In this document: positions 27,388 through 36,852 of the stretch, one piece after another
How positions within the stretch are numbered: the stretch's first letter is position 1
Layout of the letters: each line of letters begins with the position of its first letter
DNA from: Alphaproteobacteria bacterium
GTDB taxonomy: Bacteria; Pseudomonadota; Alphaproteobacteria; Acetobacterales; Acetobacteraceae
Reading direction: 5' to 3'
Assembly (NCBI GenBank): GCA_016869715.1
Contig: VGDM01000012.1
Span: 1-64,000, forward strand
DNA: 64,000 nt
Notes under the pieces: model-generated
What the model saw: only the letters and a program-made list of their open reading frames with translations
What the model was told of the DNA's origin: nothing
The model's database searches: none
Position numbers and translations under genes: made by a program

Positions 27388-28904
27388 GCGCTGCGGCGCC
27401 CCATTCTGCGGATTATCTTCAAGGCATGGGCCTTGTCCTGAGGCGCGGCAATGGACCAGCCGGCCGCGAAAACCAAGCCGAAAATCAGCGCCGCCAAAAG
27501 CGCGGGCCAAAGCCGGCCACCCAACAACACCAGCCCCGCCAAACCAAGCGCCGCCGGCACGATAGGCCACAGCAATTCCCGCATGGTCGCACGCACCGCC
27601 GGATAAAGCCTTGCTGCGAACCAGCAGCGGCCCAGGCAATCCATCAGGCAGCGCGCTGCCCAGGCGAGTGCCGCCCCTTCAATGCCAAGCCAGGGCAGCA
27701 GCGCCGCGCTCAGCGGCAGGAAAATCGCTGCCAGCGCGAGGGAAAATTTCGCCGGCACATCCGGCCGCCCCATCGCTTCCAGCAAGACACCGGGGATGAA
27801 GGCAAGGCAGGAAAAGAAAATGCCAAAGCCCAATATGCGCAGCACAGGCCCACCGCCCTGCACGAATTCCGCACCCAACCAAAGCCTGAGGAACAACTCC
27901 GCGCCTGGGATAAGGATCAGGGAGGCCGGCAGGCTCATCAGCATCACAATGAGCGCTCCGCGCTTGATCAGCAGGGCAGTATGGTCGGGGAGTTCGCGGA
28001 AGGACGAAGCAATTGCCGGCAGCATGGTTTGCACCACCGCGACAGGAATGATCCAAAGCCGAATGATCAGATCAAGCGGCGTTGCGTAAAACGCCACGGC
28101 TGACAGTGTCAGCACCGCACCGATGATGAAGCGATCCGCATAAAGCAGAAGCTGTGTCAGCGAGCCCGAAAGGCTCATCCACAGGCCTTGGCGCAGCAAG
28201 GGGCGCATCAGGCCAAAGCGCGGCGCCCTCAGGCCAAGCCCCGGCACATCGCGATGGGCGATGATGGCATAGGCAATGCCGCTGAAAAGCCGCACCAGAA
28301 GAACCGCCAGCATCACGCCGATCAGGCTGTTCCAGAAGAAGAGCACCAGCAAAGGACCAAGATAGTAAAACGTATTGAGCGGGATATTGACCAGGTTGGC
28401 GATGCGAAAACGCTGCCAGGCAGACAGCACACCCCAAAGCGCAGCATTCAGCACGACCAAAGGCGCGCCGGCAGCGAGCAATTGAAAGGCGATGGTGGCT
28501 TCCCGCTGCAAGGATTCCGGCACATTGAGAAAATGCCTAACCAGCCAAGGCACGGTCAGAAAAAGCATCGCCGCGATGATGGAAGAAACGCCAAGCAGGG
28601 CAAGCAATGTCGCGCCGATCATGGCGCGCGCCTCATCAACCGCGCCGGCGCCGAGCTTTTCCGAAACGCCGCGCGTCAGCGCCATGCCCAAGCCAAGATC
28701 GAAGACCCCCAAAATACCGATCAGCGCCAGCGCCAGGGTGAAAAGCCCCCATCGTTCAATACCAAGCGCAGCAACCAGAAACGGCGTGATGACAAGGGCA
28801 AGCATCAAGGGCAGCCCGCGCCCAAGCCCGTTCCAGAGGATACCGGAAACCAACCTGCGTCCGCCCGCGCGTTCTGCGGAAGTGGAATTTTGCGCCTCAG
28901 CCAT
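27384..28904 (-). CDS. Wzx-type oligosaccharide flippase (MOP superfamily)
   Basis: A 506-residue membrane protein with about 12-14 hydrophobic segments, consistent with polysaccharide flippases of the MATE/MOP superfamily. It begins with a Ser/Gly-rich cytoplasmic tail and LVSGILWNGLGRGLPLMLA, followed by GILGVFDLGLGMALTRGVSEKLG, the usual Wzx opening. It moves lipid-linked repeat units across the inner membrane. No Wzy polymerase was recognised next to it, although the DUF6311-like protein at 29886 is a polytopic candidate of uncertain role. It overlaps the downstream GT4 by ATGA. Confidence 0.88.
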   Translation of the reverse strand: MAEAQNSTSAERAGGRRLVSGILWNGLGRGLPLMLALVITPFLVAALGIERWGLFTLALALIGILGVFDLGLGMALTRGVSEKLGAGAVDEARAMIGATLLALLGVSSIIAAMLFLTVPWLVRHFLNVPESLQREATIAFQLLAAGAPLVVLNAALWGVLSAWQRFRIANLVNIPLNTFYYLGPLLVLFFWNSLIGVMLAVLLVRLFSGIAYAIIAHRDVPGLGLRAPRFGLMRPLLRQGLWMSLSGSLTQLLLYADRFIIGAVLTLSAVAFYATPLDLIIRLWIIPVAVVQTMLPAIASSFRELPDHTALLIKRGALIVMLMSLPASLILIPGAELFLRLWLGAEFVQGGGPVLRILGFGIFFSCLAFIPGVLLEAMGRPDVPAKFSLALAAIFLPLSAALLPWLGIEGAALAWAARCLMDCLGRCWFAARLYPAVRATMRELLWPIVPAALGLAGLVLLGGRLWPALLAALIFGLVFAAGWSIAAPQDKAHALKIIRRMGRRSA

Positions 28905-28978
28905 TAGCAGACCCTTCAGCCGGCTGCGCGCTGAAATTTACAGAAAGGGCGCGGAAGCCTTGCCGCGCGCCTTTGCCT

Positions 28979-29665
28979 TCAATGCGCGCCGCGGCGCGAC
29001 AATACCGCAACCGGCGTGCGCAGCAGAATGGAGAGGTCTGCCAGCATGGAAGGGCGCGACACATAGGACACATCCAAAGCCACGCGGGATTCGTAGGATG
29101 TTTCACTCCGCCCGCTCACCTGCCACAGGCCAGTGATGCCAGGGCGCACCGCCATGTAATGCGCGGCAGAGGCGCCGTAATAGCGATCAATCTCGGCTTC
29201 CTGTACGGGGCGGGGGCCAACCAGGCTCATTTCACCGCGCAGCACGTTGATCAGCTGCGGCAATTCATCAAGGCTGGTGGAACGCAGCAAGCGCCCGATG
29301 CGCGTAATGCGCGGGTCGTTCTTCAGCTTGCGGGTAGCTTCCCATTCGGCGCGCGCCGCAGGATCATTCGCGAGCAGCGCTTCCAGGCGCGCCTGCGAAT
29401 CAATCACCATGGAGCGGAACTTCAGGCAACCGTACAGCTTGCCGTCGCGCCCCACGCGCTGATGCGCGAAAAAGGCCGGCCCGCCATCGGCGCGCACGAG
29501 CAGTGCCACCACCAGAAAGAAGGGGGAAAGCAGCACCAGCCCAAGGCTAGCGCCGATGATGTCAAGCGCGCGCTTCGCGATGGGGAAGAGCGATTTGCGG
29601 TCACGCTCCAGGCCAATGGCCTGCGTCGCGGGCTGCTGGATGGTCTGCACGGGTACGCTGGACAT
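28979..29665 (-). CDS. Bacterial sugar transferase (priming undecaprenyl-phosphate glycosyl-1-P transferase)
   Basis: A 228-residue bacterial sugar transferase domain protein. The N-terminal membrane-inserting helix is KRALDIIGASLGLVLLSP; the catalytic segments are FFAHQRVGRDGKLYGCLKFRSM, RSTSLDELPQLINVLRGEMSLVGPRP (split here) and PGITGLWQVSGRS. It transfers a sugar-1-phosphate to undecaprenyl phosphate and starts each polysaccharide repeat. The length matches short ExoY/PglC-like forms. The ATG at 29665 (MSSVPVQTIQQ) is preferred over 29803, which would add an unrelated extension. About 75 bases separate it from the flippase. Confidence 0.92.
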   Translation of the reverse strand: MSSVPVQTIQQPATQAIGLERDRKSLFPIAKRALDIIGASLGLVLLSPFFLVVALLVRADGGPAFFAHQRVGRDGKLYGCLKFRSMVIDSQARLEALLANDPAARAEWEATRKLKNDPRITRIGRLLRSTSLDELPQLINVLRGEMSLVGPRPVQEAEIDRYYGASAAHYMAVRPGITGLWQVSGRSETSYESRVALDVSYVSRPSMLADLSILLRTPVAVLSRRGAH

Positions 29666-29885
29666 GGTGTCCTCAGCCTTCGAACCTGAAAGAAAGAAGC
29701 GGTGAAACCTCTCACGGGGGAGACCGGCCTTCCGGAATCCGTGAAGGTTTATGGCGCCCAACGGGGGCGGATTTGGGCCGTGGTTGCGGCCAGATTGTGG
29801 CAAGCGCGGCGTTATGTGCGGCGCTTGGCATCGGGTTCGGCGAGGGGGTGAGAAAAGCGGCGTAAGCTATTGGTACGTAGATATT

Positions 29886-31523
29886 TTACTTGCGGGCATG
29901 CCAACCCGGGGCCAGCACCCAAAGCCCGTTAAAACCGCCAATCAGGTCGCGGCCCGGCTGATGGCTGGTGCCAGCCAGGGCAAGCGCGCCCTCATCGGCC
30001 AAGACATAAAGGGTTTGCGGCTCAAATTCGCCCTCTGCCAATTGCTGCGCCAGCTTGGCATTCAGCGCCGCAACGCGCTTCGGGTCGAGTCGCGCCAGAT
30101 ACACCGCATCGGTCTCCAGCCCCACGGTCGCGGCATAGACCGCGATCTCCTCCCACCAGGGCGCCTGATTGCCGGATGGGATGATGCGGATGCGGGTGTA
30201 ATACCGCACGGCCTCGGCCCAAAAGGGATCGGAAAGGCGCAAGGGCACGGTCGCGGCGGTGGGCGGGAAGAAGTGGTGCAGCCGGGCAAAGCCGGGGCGC
30301 ATATCCAGCAGCTGGATCAGCACCAGCCCAGCCAGAACAAAGCCGGCAAGCCGCCCGCCAAGCCAACGGATCAGCAAAAACGTCGCGGTGATCAGCGCCG
30401 CATAGCCGATCGGCCAGATGAAGCGTTCAGATGCGCGCAAGGCATCCGCATAGCGGAGAGTCCATGATGGCAGCTCAAAAACCGTGAAGCTCCTGCCGGC
30501 GACCGAGACATTGGGCGAGACGGCAAATAGCGCCATGGCCAGCAGCACCAGGACCAGCGGCCAGAAGCGCCTTGCCGGTTTGGCTGGCTTGACCGCCCAG
30601 GCAATCAGCCCAAGCAGCACCAGCAAAAGCGCGCCAAGCCCGGCATAGGAATGGCCGACCTCCAGGTGATTTGGCCCCGGCACATCCGGCAAAAAGGCGC
30701 CCCAGGGCGAGGGGTCCAAGGGCGCCAGCAAATCCATTTGCATCTGCCCATAACCGCCCCAGGACCCGCCAAAACCACCGTCCAGCATGAAAATGCCGCC
30801 CGCCCAAAGTGCCGCACCCACAATGGCAAAGATGATGATGGCTTCAGCGAAAAGCCAGCTGCGCCTGGTGCCATCCAGCCAGCGCGCCAGCAGATCCGCG
30901 GTCCAAAGGGCGGCCACCATTGGTAGCAGATAGGCGTGGATGAGCGCGGTCGCGACCAGCAAGGCGGCCCAGGCCAGGCAGCGCGATTTTGCTGTCTGCG
31001 TCAAGCAAAGCCACAAGCCCATCAGCAGCAGGAAATGCGCCGAAAGCGCGAAATGCCCACCCATGCGCGCCAGCATGGTCGGTTGCAGCACGAATAGCGA
31101 GGCACCCGCGACTCGCGCCAAGGGATCACCTGTCGCCAGCCCGATTATGCGCCACGCCATGAAAGCTTGCAGCGCGGCACAGCCATAAATCCAAATCCCC
31201 CAGTATTGCGAAACCTCGATCACCGGGCTGATCGCCTTGAAGAAAAACGCCAGCAGCGGAATCGCATCCGCGTAGTAGATGGAGGAACTGACCTCCAGCC
31301 CCAAAAGCGGGTTGAGGCCCGGCGGCCAGGACCAGGGCGCGCGGCGAAAGAAGCTCCAACCCAGCCAATATTGCACCGGGTCGGGGCCGATCATGCCGCT
31401 CAACATCCAGCCGGTATTCCAGGGCGGCAGGATATGCAGCCCAAAAGCATAGGCAATGACCGCCCAGCCGATCAGCACCGAAGCCGTGGCCCCGGCCCAA
31501 ACATGCAAAGGCTTGCGCGTCAC
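29886..31523 (-). CDS. Polytopic membrane protein, DUF6311-like, of the polysaccharide locus
   Basis: A 545-residue protein with about ten hydrophobic segments (residues 8-30 onward) and a C-terminal soluble part of about 130 residues. The opening GMIGPDPVQYWLGWSFFRRAPWSWPPG and SSIYYADAIPLLAFFFK resemble the DUF6311 membrane family, which is related in layout to GT-C glycosyltransferases. A GTG start overlaps the upstream GT2 stop (GTGA), linking it to that enzyme, which makes polyprenyl-linked sugars. A GT-C transferase or polymerase using that lipid donor is plausible, but no catalytic Asp motif could be assigned with confidence. Confidence 0.7.
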   Translation of the reverse strand: MTRKPLHVWAGATASVLIGWAVIAYAFGLHILPPWNTGWMLSGMIGPDPVQYWLGWSFFRRAPWSWPPGLNPLLGLEVSSSIYYADAIPLLAFFFKAISPVIEVSQYWGIWIYGCAALQAFMAWRIIGLATGDPLARVAGASLFVLQPTMLARMGGHFALSAHFLLLMGLWLCLTQTAKSRCLAWAALLVATALIHAYLLPMVAALWTADLLARWLDGTRRSWLFAEAIIIFAIVGAALWAGGIFMLDGGFGGSWGGYGQMQMDLLAPLDPSPWGAFLPDVPGPNHLEVGHSYAGLGALLLVLLGLIAWAVKPAKPARRFWPLVLVLLAMALFAVSPNVSVAGRSFTVFELPSWTLRYADALRASERFIWPIGYAALITATFLLIRWLGGRLAGFVLAGLVLIQLLDMRPGFARLHHFFPPTAATVPLRLSDPFWAEAVRYYTRIRIIPSGNQAPWWEEIAVYAATVGLETDAVYLARLDPKRVAALNAKLAQQLAEGEFEPQTLYVLADEGALALAGTSHQPGRDLIGGFNGLWVLAPGWHARK

Positions 31524-32473
31524 GCCTTATCGCCCGGCAGATAACGTTCCACCAGGTAAAGCGGCCGGCCCTTGGTTTCGTTGAAGATGCGCCCGAGATA
31601 TTCGCCAATGATGCCAAGCATCATCATCTGCACGCCGCCCAGGAACAGTGTCACGGCCAGCAGGCTTGGATAGCCGGCGACAGGATTGCCGAAGAAAGTG
31701 GTGCGGAAGATCAGCTGCGCCAGATACAGCAAGGCGCCAATCGCCGTGATCAGCCCGATATAGGTCGCGATTTTCAGCGGTGCAACGGTGAAGGAGGTAA
31801 TGCCCTCCAGCGAAAAATTCCACAGCTTCCAGTAATTCCACTTGGTGGTGCCGGCAGCGCGCGGCGCGCGATCATACCGCACGGCAATGGCGGGAAAGCC
31901 GATCCAGGCAAACAGCCCCTTCATGAAGCGATGCTGTTCGCGGAGTTTCAGCAGCGCATCCAAGGCGCGGCGGCTCATCAGCCGAAAATCGCCGGTATCG
32001 GGGGGCAGATGCACCTTGCCGCTGATGCGCTGCATCAGCCGATAAAACGCTGCTGCCGTCGCCTTTTTCAGCCAGGTTTCGCCAGCCCGCGTATTGCGTT
32101 GCGCATAGGCGATATCAAAGCCCTGGCGCCAGGCGGCGATCAGGTCCGGGATCACCTCCGGCGGGTCTTGCAGATCGGCGTCTATCACTACCACCGCCTC
32201 TGTGGCGCAAGCGTGATCCAGCCCGGCGGTCAGCGCAATCTCCTTGCCGAAATTGCGGCTGAGATTGAGCACGGAGGCGCGTTGATCCTGCGCCCGAAGG
32301 CCGAGCATGACGGCAAGCGTCTCATCCTTCGACCCGTCATTCACATAAACAACTTCCCAGGAAAGGCCGATGCCCGCCAGCGCCGCTGCCAGTCGCGCAT
32401 GGAATTGGGGCAGCACCTCCTGCTCATTGTAAGCGGGGACAATGATGGAAAGCGCGGGCGGGTCCTGGGACAA
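31520..32473 (-). CDS. Polyprenyl-phosphate glycosyltransferase (DPM1/GtrB/ArnC-like GT2)
   Basis: A 317-residue GT2 with a C-terminal membrane anchor. The catalytic domain has LSIIVPAYNEQEVLPQFHAR, the DXD motif VVVIDADLQDPPEVIPDL near residue 95 and RNTRAGETWLKKATAAAFY. Two hydrophobic helices (TYIGLITAIGALLYLAQLI, SLLAVTLFLGGVQMMMLG) close the protein, as in GtrB and ArnC. It transfers a sugar from a nucleotide to a polyprenyl phosphate. The start is TTG with GAGG upstream. It is the promoter-proximal gene of the minus-strand polysaccharide unit. Confidence 0.9.
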   Translation of the reverse strand: MSQDPPALSIIVPAYNEQEVLPQFHARLAAALAGIGLSWEVVYVNDGSKDETLAVMLGLRAQDQRASVLNLSRNFGKEIALTAGLDHACATEAVVVIDADLQDPPEVIPDLIAAWRQGFDIAYAQRNTRAGETWLKKATAAAFYRLMQRISGKVHLPPDTGDFRLMSRRALDALLKLREQHRFMKGLFAWIGFPAIAVRYDRAPRAAGTTKWNYWKLWNFSLEGITSFTVAPLKIATYIGLITAIGALLYLAQLIFRTTFFGNPVAGYPSLLAVTLFLGGVQMMMLGIIGEYLGRIFNETKGRPLYLVERYLPGDKA

Positions 32474-32629
32474 AGGCAGTGCCTCAAAAACGATTCACGA
32501 GAAGGCTATTAACAGCCGAGATAGGGCGAAAACATGGCCCCGTAAGGGCCTCACATGGGCTTGGCCGTGGTTTTGCACTCTGGGCCGAAATCCTGGATGC
32601 TTCACCCTAAACGAAAGGAGCCTTCCCAC
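32474..32629. promoter_or_regulatory. Divergent promoter region, polysaccharide unit and flavoprotein
   Basis: The 156-base gap separates the divergent polysaccharide unit and the flavoprotein gene, so promoters for both must lie here. A short GGCCC/GGGCC inverted repeat occurs near 32534-32550 and AAAGGAG at 32614-32620 is the ribosome site of the flavoprotein. No specific -35/-10 boxes could be named. Confidence 0.45.
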
Positions 32630-34060
32630 ATGCCGGCCCCGCGCAGTCTGACCGAGCTTGAAGCCCATATCAGCCGCGATCTGGAAATGGTGGCCCATCC
32701 GCGCGCCGCCTGGCTTGAGGCCAAAACCAGCGGCGGTGCGCCGGTGCTGGATTGCCTGGTCATCGGTGCGGGGCAATGCGGGCTGGCGGTGGCGCATGCG
32801 CTGAAGCGCGACAAGGTGAGCAATATCCTGCTGCTGGATCGCGCGCCTGAGGGCAAGGAAGGCCCCTGGGTCACCTATGCCCGCATGCCGACCTTGCGAT
32901 CCTGGAAGGATCAGAACGGGCCGGATTTGGGCATACCCTCATTGACCTATCAAGCCTGGCATGAGGCGCAATTCGGCGCGGCGCATTTCGCGGCCATGCG
33001 CATGATTCCGCGCGAATCCTGGCAGGATTATTTGAATTGGCTGCGGCGTGTGCTCGCCTTGCCGGCACAAAACGGGGTGGAGGCCGGGTGCATTTCCCCC
33101 ACGCGCACGGATGATGGGCTGCCCTGTCTGCGGGTGGAAAGCTCCGCCGGGCCCTATCTGGCGCGCAAGGTGGTGCTGGCGACCGGGCAGGAAGGTGTTG
33201 GCGAATGGTGGATGCCCGATTTCCTGCGCGCCTTGCCGGCGGAGATGCGCGCGCATAGCGCGGATGCGATTGACTTCGCGGCGTTGAAGGGAAGCGTGGT
33301 GGCAGTGCTGGGCGCGGGGGCTTCCGCCTTTGACAATGCGGCCATGGCGCTGGAGGCCGGGGCGGCTGAGGTGCATCTGTTCTGCCGCCGCGCCGATCCC
33401 ATGATCATCCAGCCCTATCGTTGGCTGACCTTTGCGGGCTTCATGCGCCATATCTTCGAAATGCCCGATGAATGGCGCTGGCGCTTCATGTCCTACATTC
33501 TGGGCCTGCGCGAAGGCTTTCCGCCAGATACCTATGCACGGGTCAATGCTTTTCCCAATTTCACCATGCATGTCGGGCGGCCCTGGACAGGGGCGTGGGT
33601 TGTGGACGGGCGCGTGGAATTGGCGACAGCGCGCGGCACCTTCCTGGCCGATTACGCGATTTGCGGCACGGGCGTGCGCATGGACCCGGCACTGATCCCG
33701 GCACTGGGCGATTGCGCGAACAACATCGCGCTATGGGCGGATCGCTACACGCCGCCGCCCGAGGAAGCGAGCGAAAGGCTTGGCGAATTCCCTTATCTGG
33801 CGCCGGATTATGCCTTTGTGGAAAAGCGGGAAGGTGAGACGCCCTGGATTCGCGATATCCATTTGTTCGGCATCGGCACCACCATGTCGTTCGGGCCCGC
33901 GGGGTCTTCCATCAACGCCATGACCATGGCCGCACCGCGCTTGGCGGCCGGGGTGACGCGCGGCTTGTTTGAAGGCGATCTGCCGCGGCTTTATCGTAAT
34001 TTGCGCAACTACGACATTCCACAAGTGGTGCTCGACCCAAGCCGCATCGCGGCGGAGTGA
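32630..34060 (+). CDS. FAD/NAD(P)-binding flavoprotein monooxygenase-like
   Basis: A 476-residue protein with two dinucleotide-binding folds: DCLVIGAGQCGLAVAHAL near residue 43 for FAD and VVAVLGAGASAFDNAAMA near residue 223 for NAD(P)H. The layout matches class B flavoprotein monooxygenases, although the FxGxxxHxxxY fingerprint is not obvious; ATGQEGVGEWWMPDF marks the linker region. It is cytoplasmic and probably oxygenates a small organic molecule or amine. The ATG at 32630 has AAAGGAG nine bases upstream. It is transcribed alone, away from the polysaccharide unit. Confidence 0.82.
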   Translation: MPAPRSLTELEAHISRDLEMVAHPRAAWLEAKTSGGAPVLDCLVIGAGQCGLAVAHALKRDKVSNILLLDRAPEGKEGPWVTYARMPTLRSWKDQNGPDLGIPSLTYQAWHEAQFGAAHFAAMRMIPRESWQDYLNWLRRVLALPAQNGVEAGCISPTRTDDGLPCLRVESSAGPYLARKVVLATGQEGVGEWWMPDFLRALPAEMRAHSADAIDFAALKGSVVAVLGAGASAFDNAAMALEAGAAEVHLFCRRADPMIIQPYRWLTFAGFMRHIFEMPDEWRWRFMSYILGLREGFPPDTYARVNAFPNFTMHVGRPWTGAWVVDGRVELATARGTFLADYAICGTGVRMDPALIPALGDCANNIALWADRYTPPPEEASERLGEFPYLAPDYAFVEKREGETPWIRDIHLFGIGTTMSFGPAGSSINAMTMAAPRLAAGVTRGLFEGDLPRLYRNLRNYDIPQVVLDPSRIAAE

Positions 34061-34074
34061 AGGCTTCACGAAAT

Positions 34075-34109
34075 GAAAAACCCGCCTTGGCCTATGACCG
34101 GGGCGGGTT
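34075..34109 (-). terminator. Intrinsic terminator of the TorF porin gene
   Basis: Read on the minus strand, AACCCGCC (34109-34102) pairs with GGCGGGTT (34086-34079) around a 15-base loop and is followed by a T-run (GGGTTTTTCATTTC). This is a good intrinsic terminator for the porin gene ending at 34148/34153. It also lies 18 bases after the flavoprotein stop and may work in both directions. Confidence 0.8.
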
Positions 34110-34147
34110 GTTGAGTGGTTTTCCGAAACGTAGGCGTTTCAAAATTT

Positions 34148-34872
34148 TCAAGTCAGACTGGCCATAAAGCGATTGCTGTAGATCTTGAGATCGAGCATTT
34201 CTTTTTGCTGATATCAGTCCCGTAATAGCCAACACTGACCGAAAAGCCTGCGGCAATGTCGCGTCGCGGGAAGATGCCGTAGGCCAGGTAATCCGGCGCA
34301 CCGAAGCGTTCGTTACGCTCAATCCACTGATAACCAAGGCGGCCCGATAGCGTCACATCAAACACGGGCGTCTTCCAATCAAAGCCGCCTTCAAGCCAGA
34401 CGCCTGTGCCGGAACTGCCGAAGAAATCCGGTGAATAGGCCGCGGCGCCGAGCAGCGTCACGGCATCGATCTCGTAAGAAAGCTTCGTCGCGCCTTCAGC
34501 AAAGGCGAGATCATATTGATTGGATGCGGCGGTATAGCCGGGGTAGGAACAATAAACGCCGCCGATATCAACTTTGAGGCCGCTCAGTTCAAAGCGAAAG
34601 CCCGCCAGCCCATCCACTTCCTGCCGCGCATCAGTGCCGACAAAAGTCACGTTGCTGGCAAAGCCGCCCACGTAAAAGCCGCTTTCATGGGACAATTCCG
34701 GGCTGCCCTGCACGGCGGGGCGATTGCGCGTCTGGCTGATGTTGTGAAACATATAGCCGGTCTGACCAACGGCAGAGCCGGTGACCGAAAAGCCATTGAC
34801 CAATTCCACCTGGGCGAGTGCCGGGGTTGAAACCAGGCCAAGCGCGAAACCCAGCGCCATAAGTTTTTTCAT
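34148..34872 (-). pseudogene. TorF-family putative porin with frameshifted C-terminus
   Basis: The gene starts at the ATG at 34872 (MKKLMALGFALGLVSTPALAQ, a clear Sec signal peptide) and encodes an outer-membrane beta-barrel of the TorF family: alternating strands and GSAVGQTGYMFHNISQTRNRPAVQG. As read, the protein ends CSISRSTAIALWPV at a TGA at 34153-34155, losing the terminal strand. Inserting one base near 34204 (AAAAAGAAATG to AAAAAGGAAATG) gives ISKKEMLDLKIYSNRFMASLT, which resembles a barrel-closing strand, and a stop at 34148. The unrepaired product is 239 residues. Either the gene is damaged at its 3' end or there is a sequencing error. A good terminator follows. Confidence 0.75.
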
Positions 34873-35151
34873 GATAGTAAGCTCTTCCTTCGTAACGACG
34901 TTGCACTGATGACGGAAGGCCGCGTCGCCAGCTTGGTACGAAGGACAGTCTATGAAAAAATGTTTTTCGACTATTAAACGTCGCCCAGAAAAATCTATCC
35001 GTAAAGCATGTAGATATTGCGGTTGGGATAACAAAACGCATAATCGAACAGCTTTCGCAACAAATTGCCTCAAAAAAAATCACAAAAATCCCATTTTGCT
35101 ATAGCATTGCTCAAGCCCGCAAACCGCATCGCGGGCCCGAGCATGGCGGCC
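34873..35151. other. Intergenic region between the porin and the acetolactate-synthase-like gene
   Basis: This 279-base AT-rich stretch contains the 5' leader of the porin (AGGAAGAG near 34886) and, at 35109-35142, an imperfect hairpin with GCCCGC / GCGGGC core that may terminate the acetolactate-synthase-like gene (minus strand). No gene was recognised; the open frame upstream of the porin signal peptide lacks coding character. Confidence 0.5.
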
Positions 35152-36831
35152 TCAAGCAGCCGGCAAAGGCATGGTCCTTTTGCGCCAAGCAGAAGCCTGC
35201 ATGGCAGATGATTTCACATGCACCAGCACCGGCCGATCGGTGATGGCGAAAGCCTCCGTCAGGGCGCCTTCGATTTGATCTTCCGTCTCAATGGCAATCG
35301 CCGCCGCGCCAAAGGCCTTGGCCCAGGCGACGAAATCCGGATTAGCAAGCCGGATCGCGGCATCATAGGCGCGGCCCGGATAGCGTCCTTCATGATGCAT
35401 GCCAATCGTGCCGTAGCAGGAATTATTCGAAAGGATGATCACCGGCGCCACACCTTCCCGCGCCGCGGTCGCGATTTCATTGCCCGTCATCAGAATCCCG
35501 CCATCACCCACAAAGGCAACCGCGCGCTTTCCCTTGCGCCGCAGTGCAGCGGCAACCGCCATTGGCACTGCTGCACCCATGGCACCCACCACGGAAGCCA
35601 GGAAGCATTGCGTTTGTTTGAACGGGAAATAGCGATGCAGGAAGGATGAGAAATTCCCGGCATCTGACGTGACCGCCGCATCTCGCGGCACATGCCGCGC
35701 CGCCGCCGCACAAACCGCGCCGAAATTCACACCATCTTCCATTTTGTCCCATTCGGGTGCGAGCAATTTGCGGTGAATGGCATTCAGGCCGGACACCCAA
35801 CGCTTGCGCGCCTCACTTGCTTCCGGGGCATTGCGCGCGAGCAAGCCACGAATGACCGCGAGCGGATCAGCCGCAATAGGCAAATCCACGCGCCAGACGC
35901 GGCCAATTTCATTCGCATCCGGCCAGACCTGCACCATAGTGAGCTGCGGTTCGGGCGCGGCCGGGAAGCTATAGGATTGGCTGACCGAATCCGACATGCG
36001 TTCGCCAAGGCAGATCATCAGATCGGCCTTTTTCATCTCCTCGATCAGCGGTTTTGGTACGCGAATGCCCATATAGCCACCGAAATTTGGATGCTCGGCG
36101 TCAAACAAATGCGGGCGACGATGGGTTGGGCTGATCGGCAAGGTCCAGGCTTCCGCTAGCCGGTTCAATTCGGCGGCAGCGTTTTCGCCATGGGTCGCAA
36201 GCGCGCCCCCCACCAGCACCAGCGGGCGTTCAGCATTGGCCAGCATTTCCGCAAGCTGGTCCAAATCCTCGGCGCGTGGGCCTGCCAAGGGCATGGCGCG
36301 TGGTTTCACCACGGGGCCTTCGGCAGGCTCGTCAAAAATATCCTCGGGCAGGATTACGGCCACCGGACCCGGCGTGCCGGATTCCGCCAAATGGAAGGCG
36401 CGCGCAATCGTCTCACTCGCCTGGATCGGTTCAATGACTTCAAACACGCCTTTTGTCACATCGGATAAAAGCCGCGCATAATTCTGTTCCTGCAATGCAA
36501 GCCGGCCCACATCCTTGCGCTCCACATGGCCGATGAGGATCACCATCGGCGTTGCATCATGATAGGCGGTGTGCAGCGAGATCATGGCATTGGTAGCCCC
36601 CGGCCCGCGCGAGACGAGCGCGACACCAGCGCGGCCATTGCGCATGCGCCCATCGGCAGCCGCCATGAAACCAGCACCGCCTTCATGCCGGCAGACCACC
36701 AGCCTGATGCCAGGAAACTCACTCAGCGCATCAGTCAGCCCAAGATAGCTTTCCCCCGGCACGCAATAGATGATGTCAATGTCATGCGCCGCGAGGCTTT
36801 CGGCCAGCATAGTGCCGACGGTCTTGGTCAT
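35152..36831 (-). CDS. Acetolactate-synthase-like thiamine-diphosphate enzyme
   Basis: A 559-residue three-domain ThDP enzyme. The catalytic Glu lies in YCVPGESYLGLTDAL (about residue 28), and the ThDP/Mg motif GDG...N runs GDGGILMTGNEIATAA to SNNSCYGTIGM (about 440-475). The middle domain carries the FAD-like site in IlvB relatives. No small regulatory subunit gene is adjacent, and neighbours are Bug proteins and a hydroxyacid dehydrogenase, so it may be a catabolic paralogue (2-oxoacid decarboxylase or carboligase) rather than the branched-chain biosynthetic enzyme. It lies 21 bases after the Bug gene at 36853. Confidence 0.85.
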   Translation of the reverse strand: MTKTVGTMLAESLAAHDIDIIYCVPGESYLGLTDALSEFPGIRLVVCRHEGGAGFMAAADGRMRNGRAGVALVSRGPGATNAMISLHTAYHDATPMVILIGHVERKDVGRLALQEQNYARLLSDVTKGVFEVIEPIQASETIARAFHLAESGTPGPVAVILPEDIFDEPAEGPVVKPRAMPLAGPRAEDLDQLAEMLANAERPLVLVGGALATHGENAAAELNRLAEAWTLPISPTHRRPHLFDAEHPNFGGYMGIRVPKPLIEEMKKADLMICLGERMSDSVSQSYSFPAAPEPQLTMVQVWPDANEIGRVWRVDLPIAADPLAVIRGLLARNAPEASEARKRWVSGLNAIHRKLLAPEWDKMEDGVNFGAVCAAAARHVPRDAAVTSDAGNFSSFLHRYFPFKQTQCFLASVVGAMGAAVPMAVAAALRRKGKRAVAFVGDGGILMTGNEIATAAREGVAPVIILSNNSCYGTIGMHHEGRYPGRAYDAAIRLANPDFVAWAKAFGAAAIAIETEDQIEGALTEAFAITDRPVLVHVKSSAMQASAWRKRTMPLPAA

Positions 36832-36852
36832 GTGTTTCTCTCCGATCCTGTC

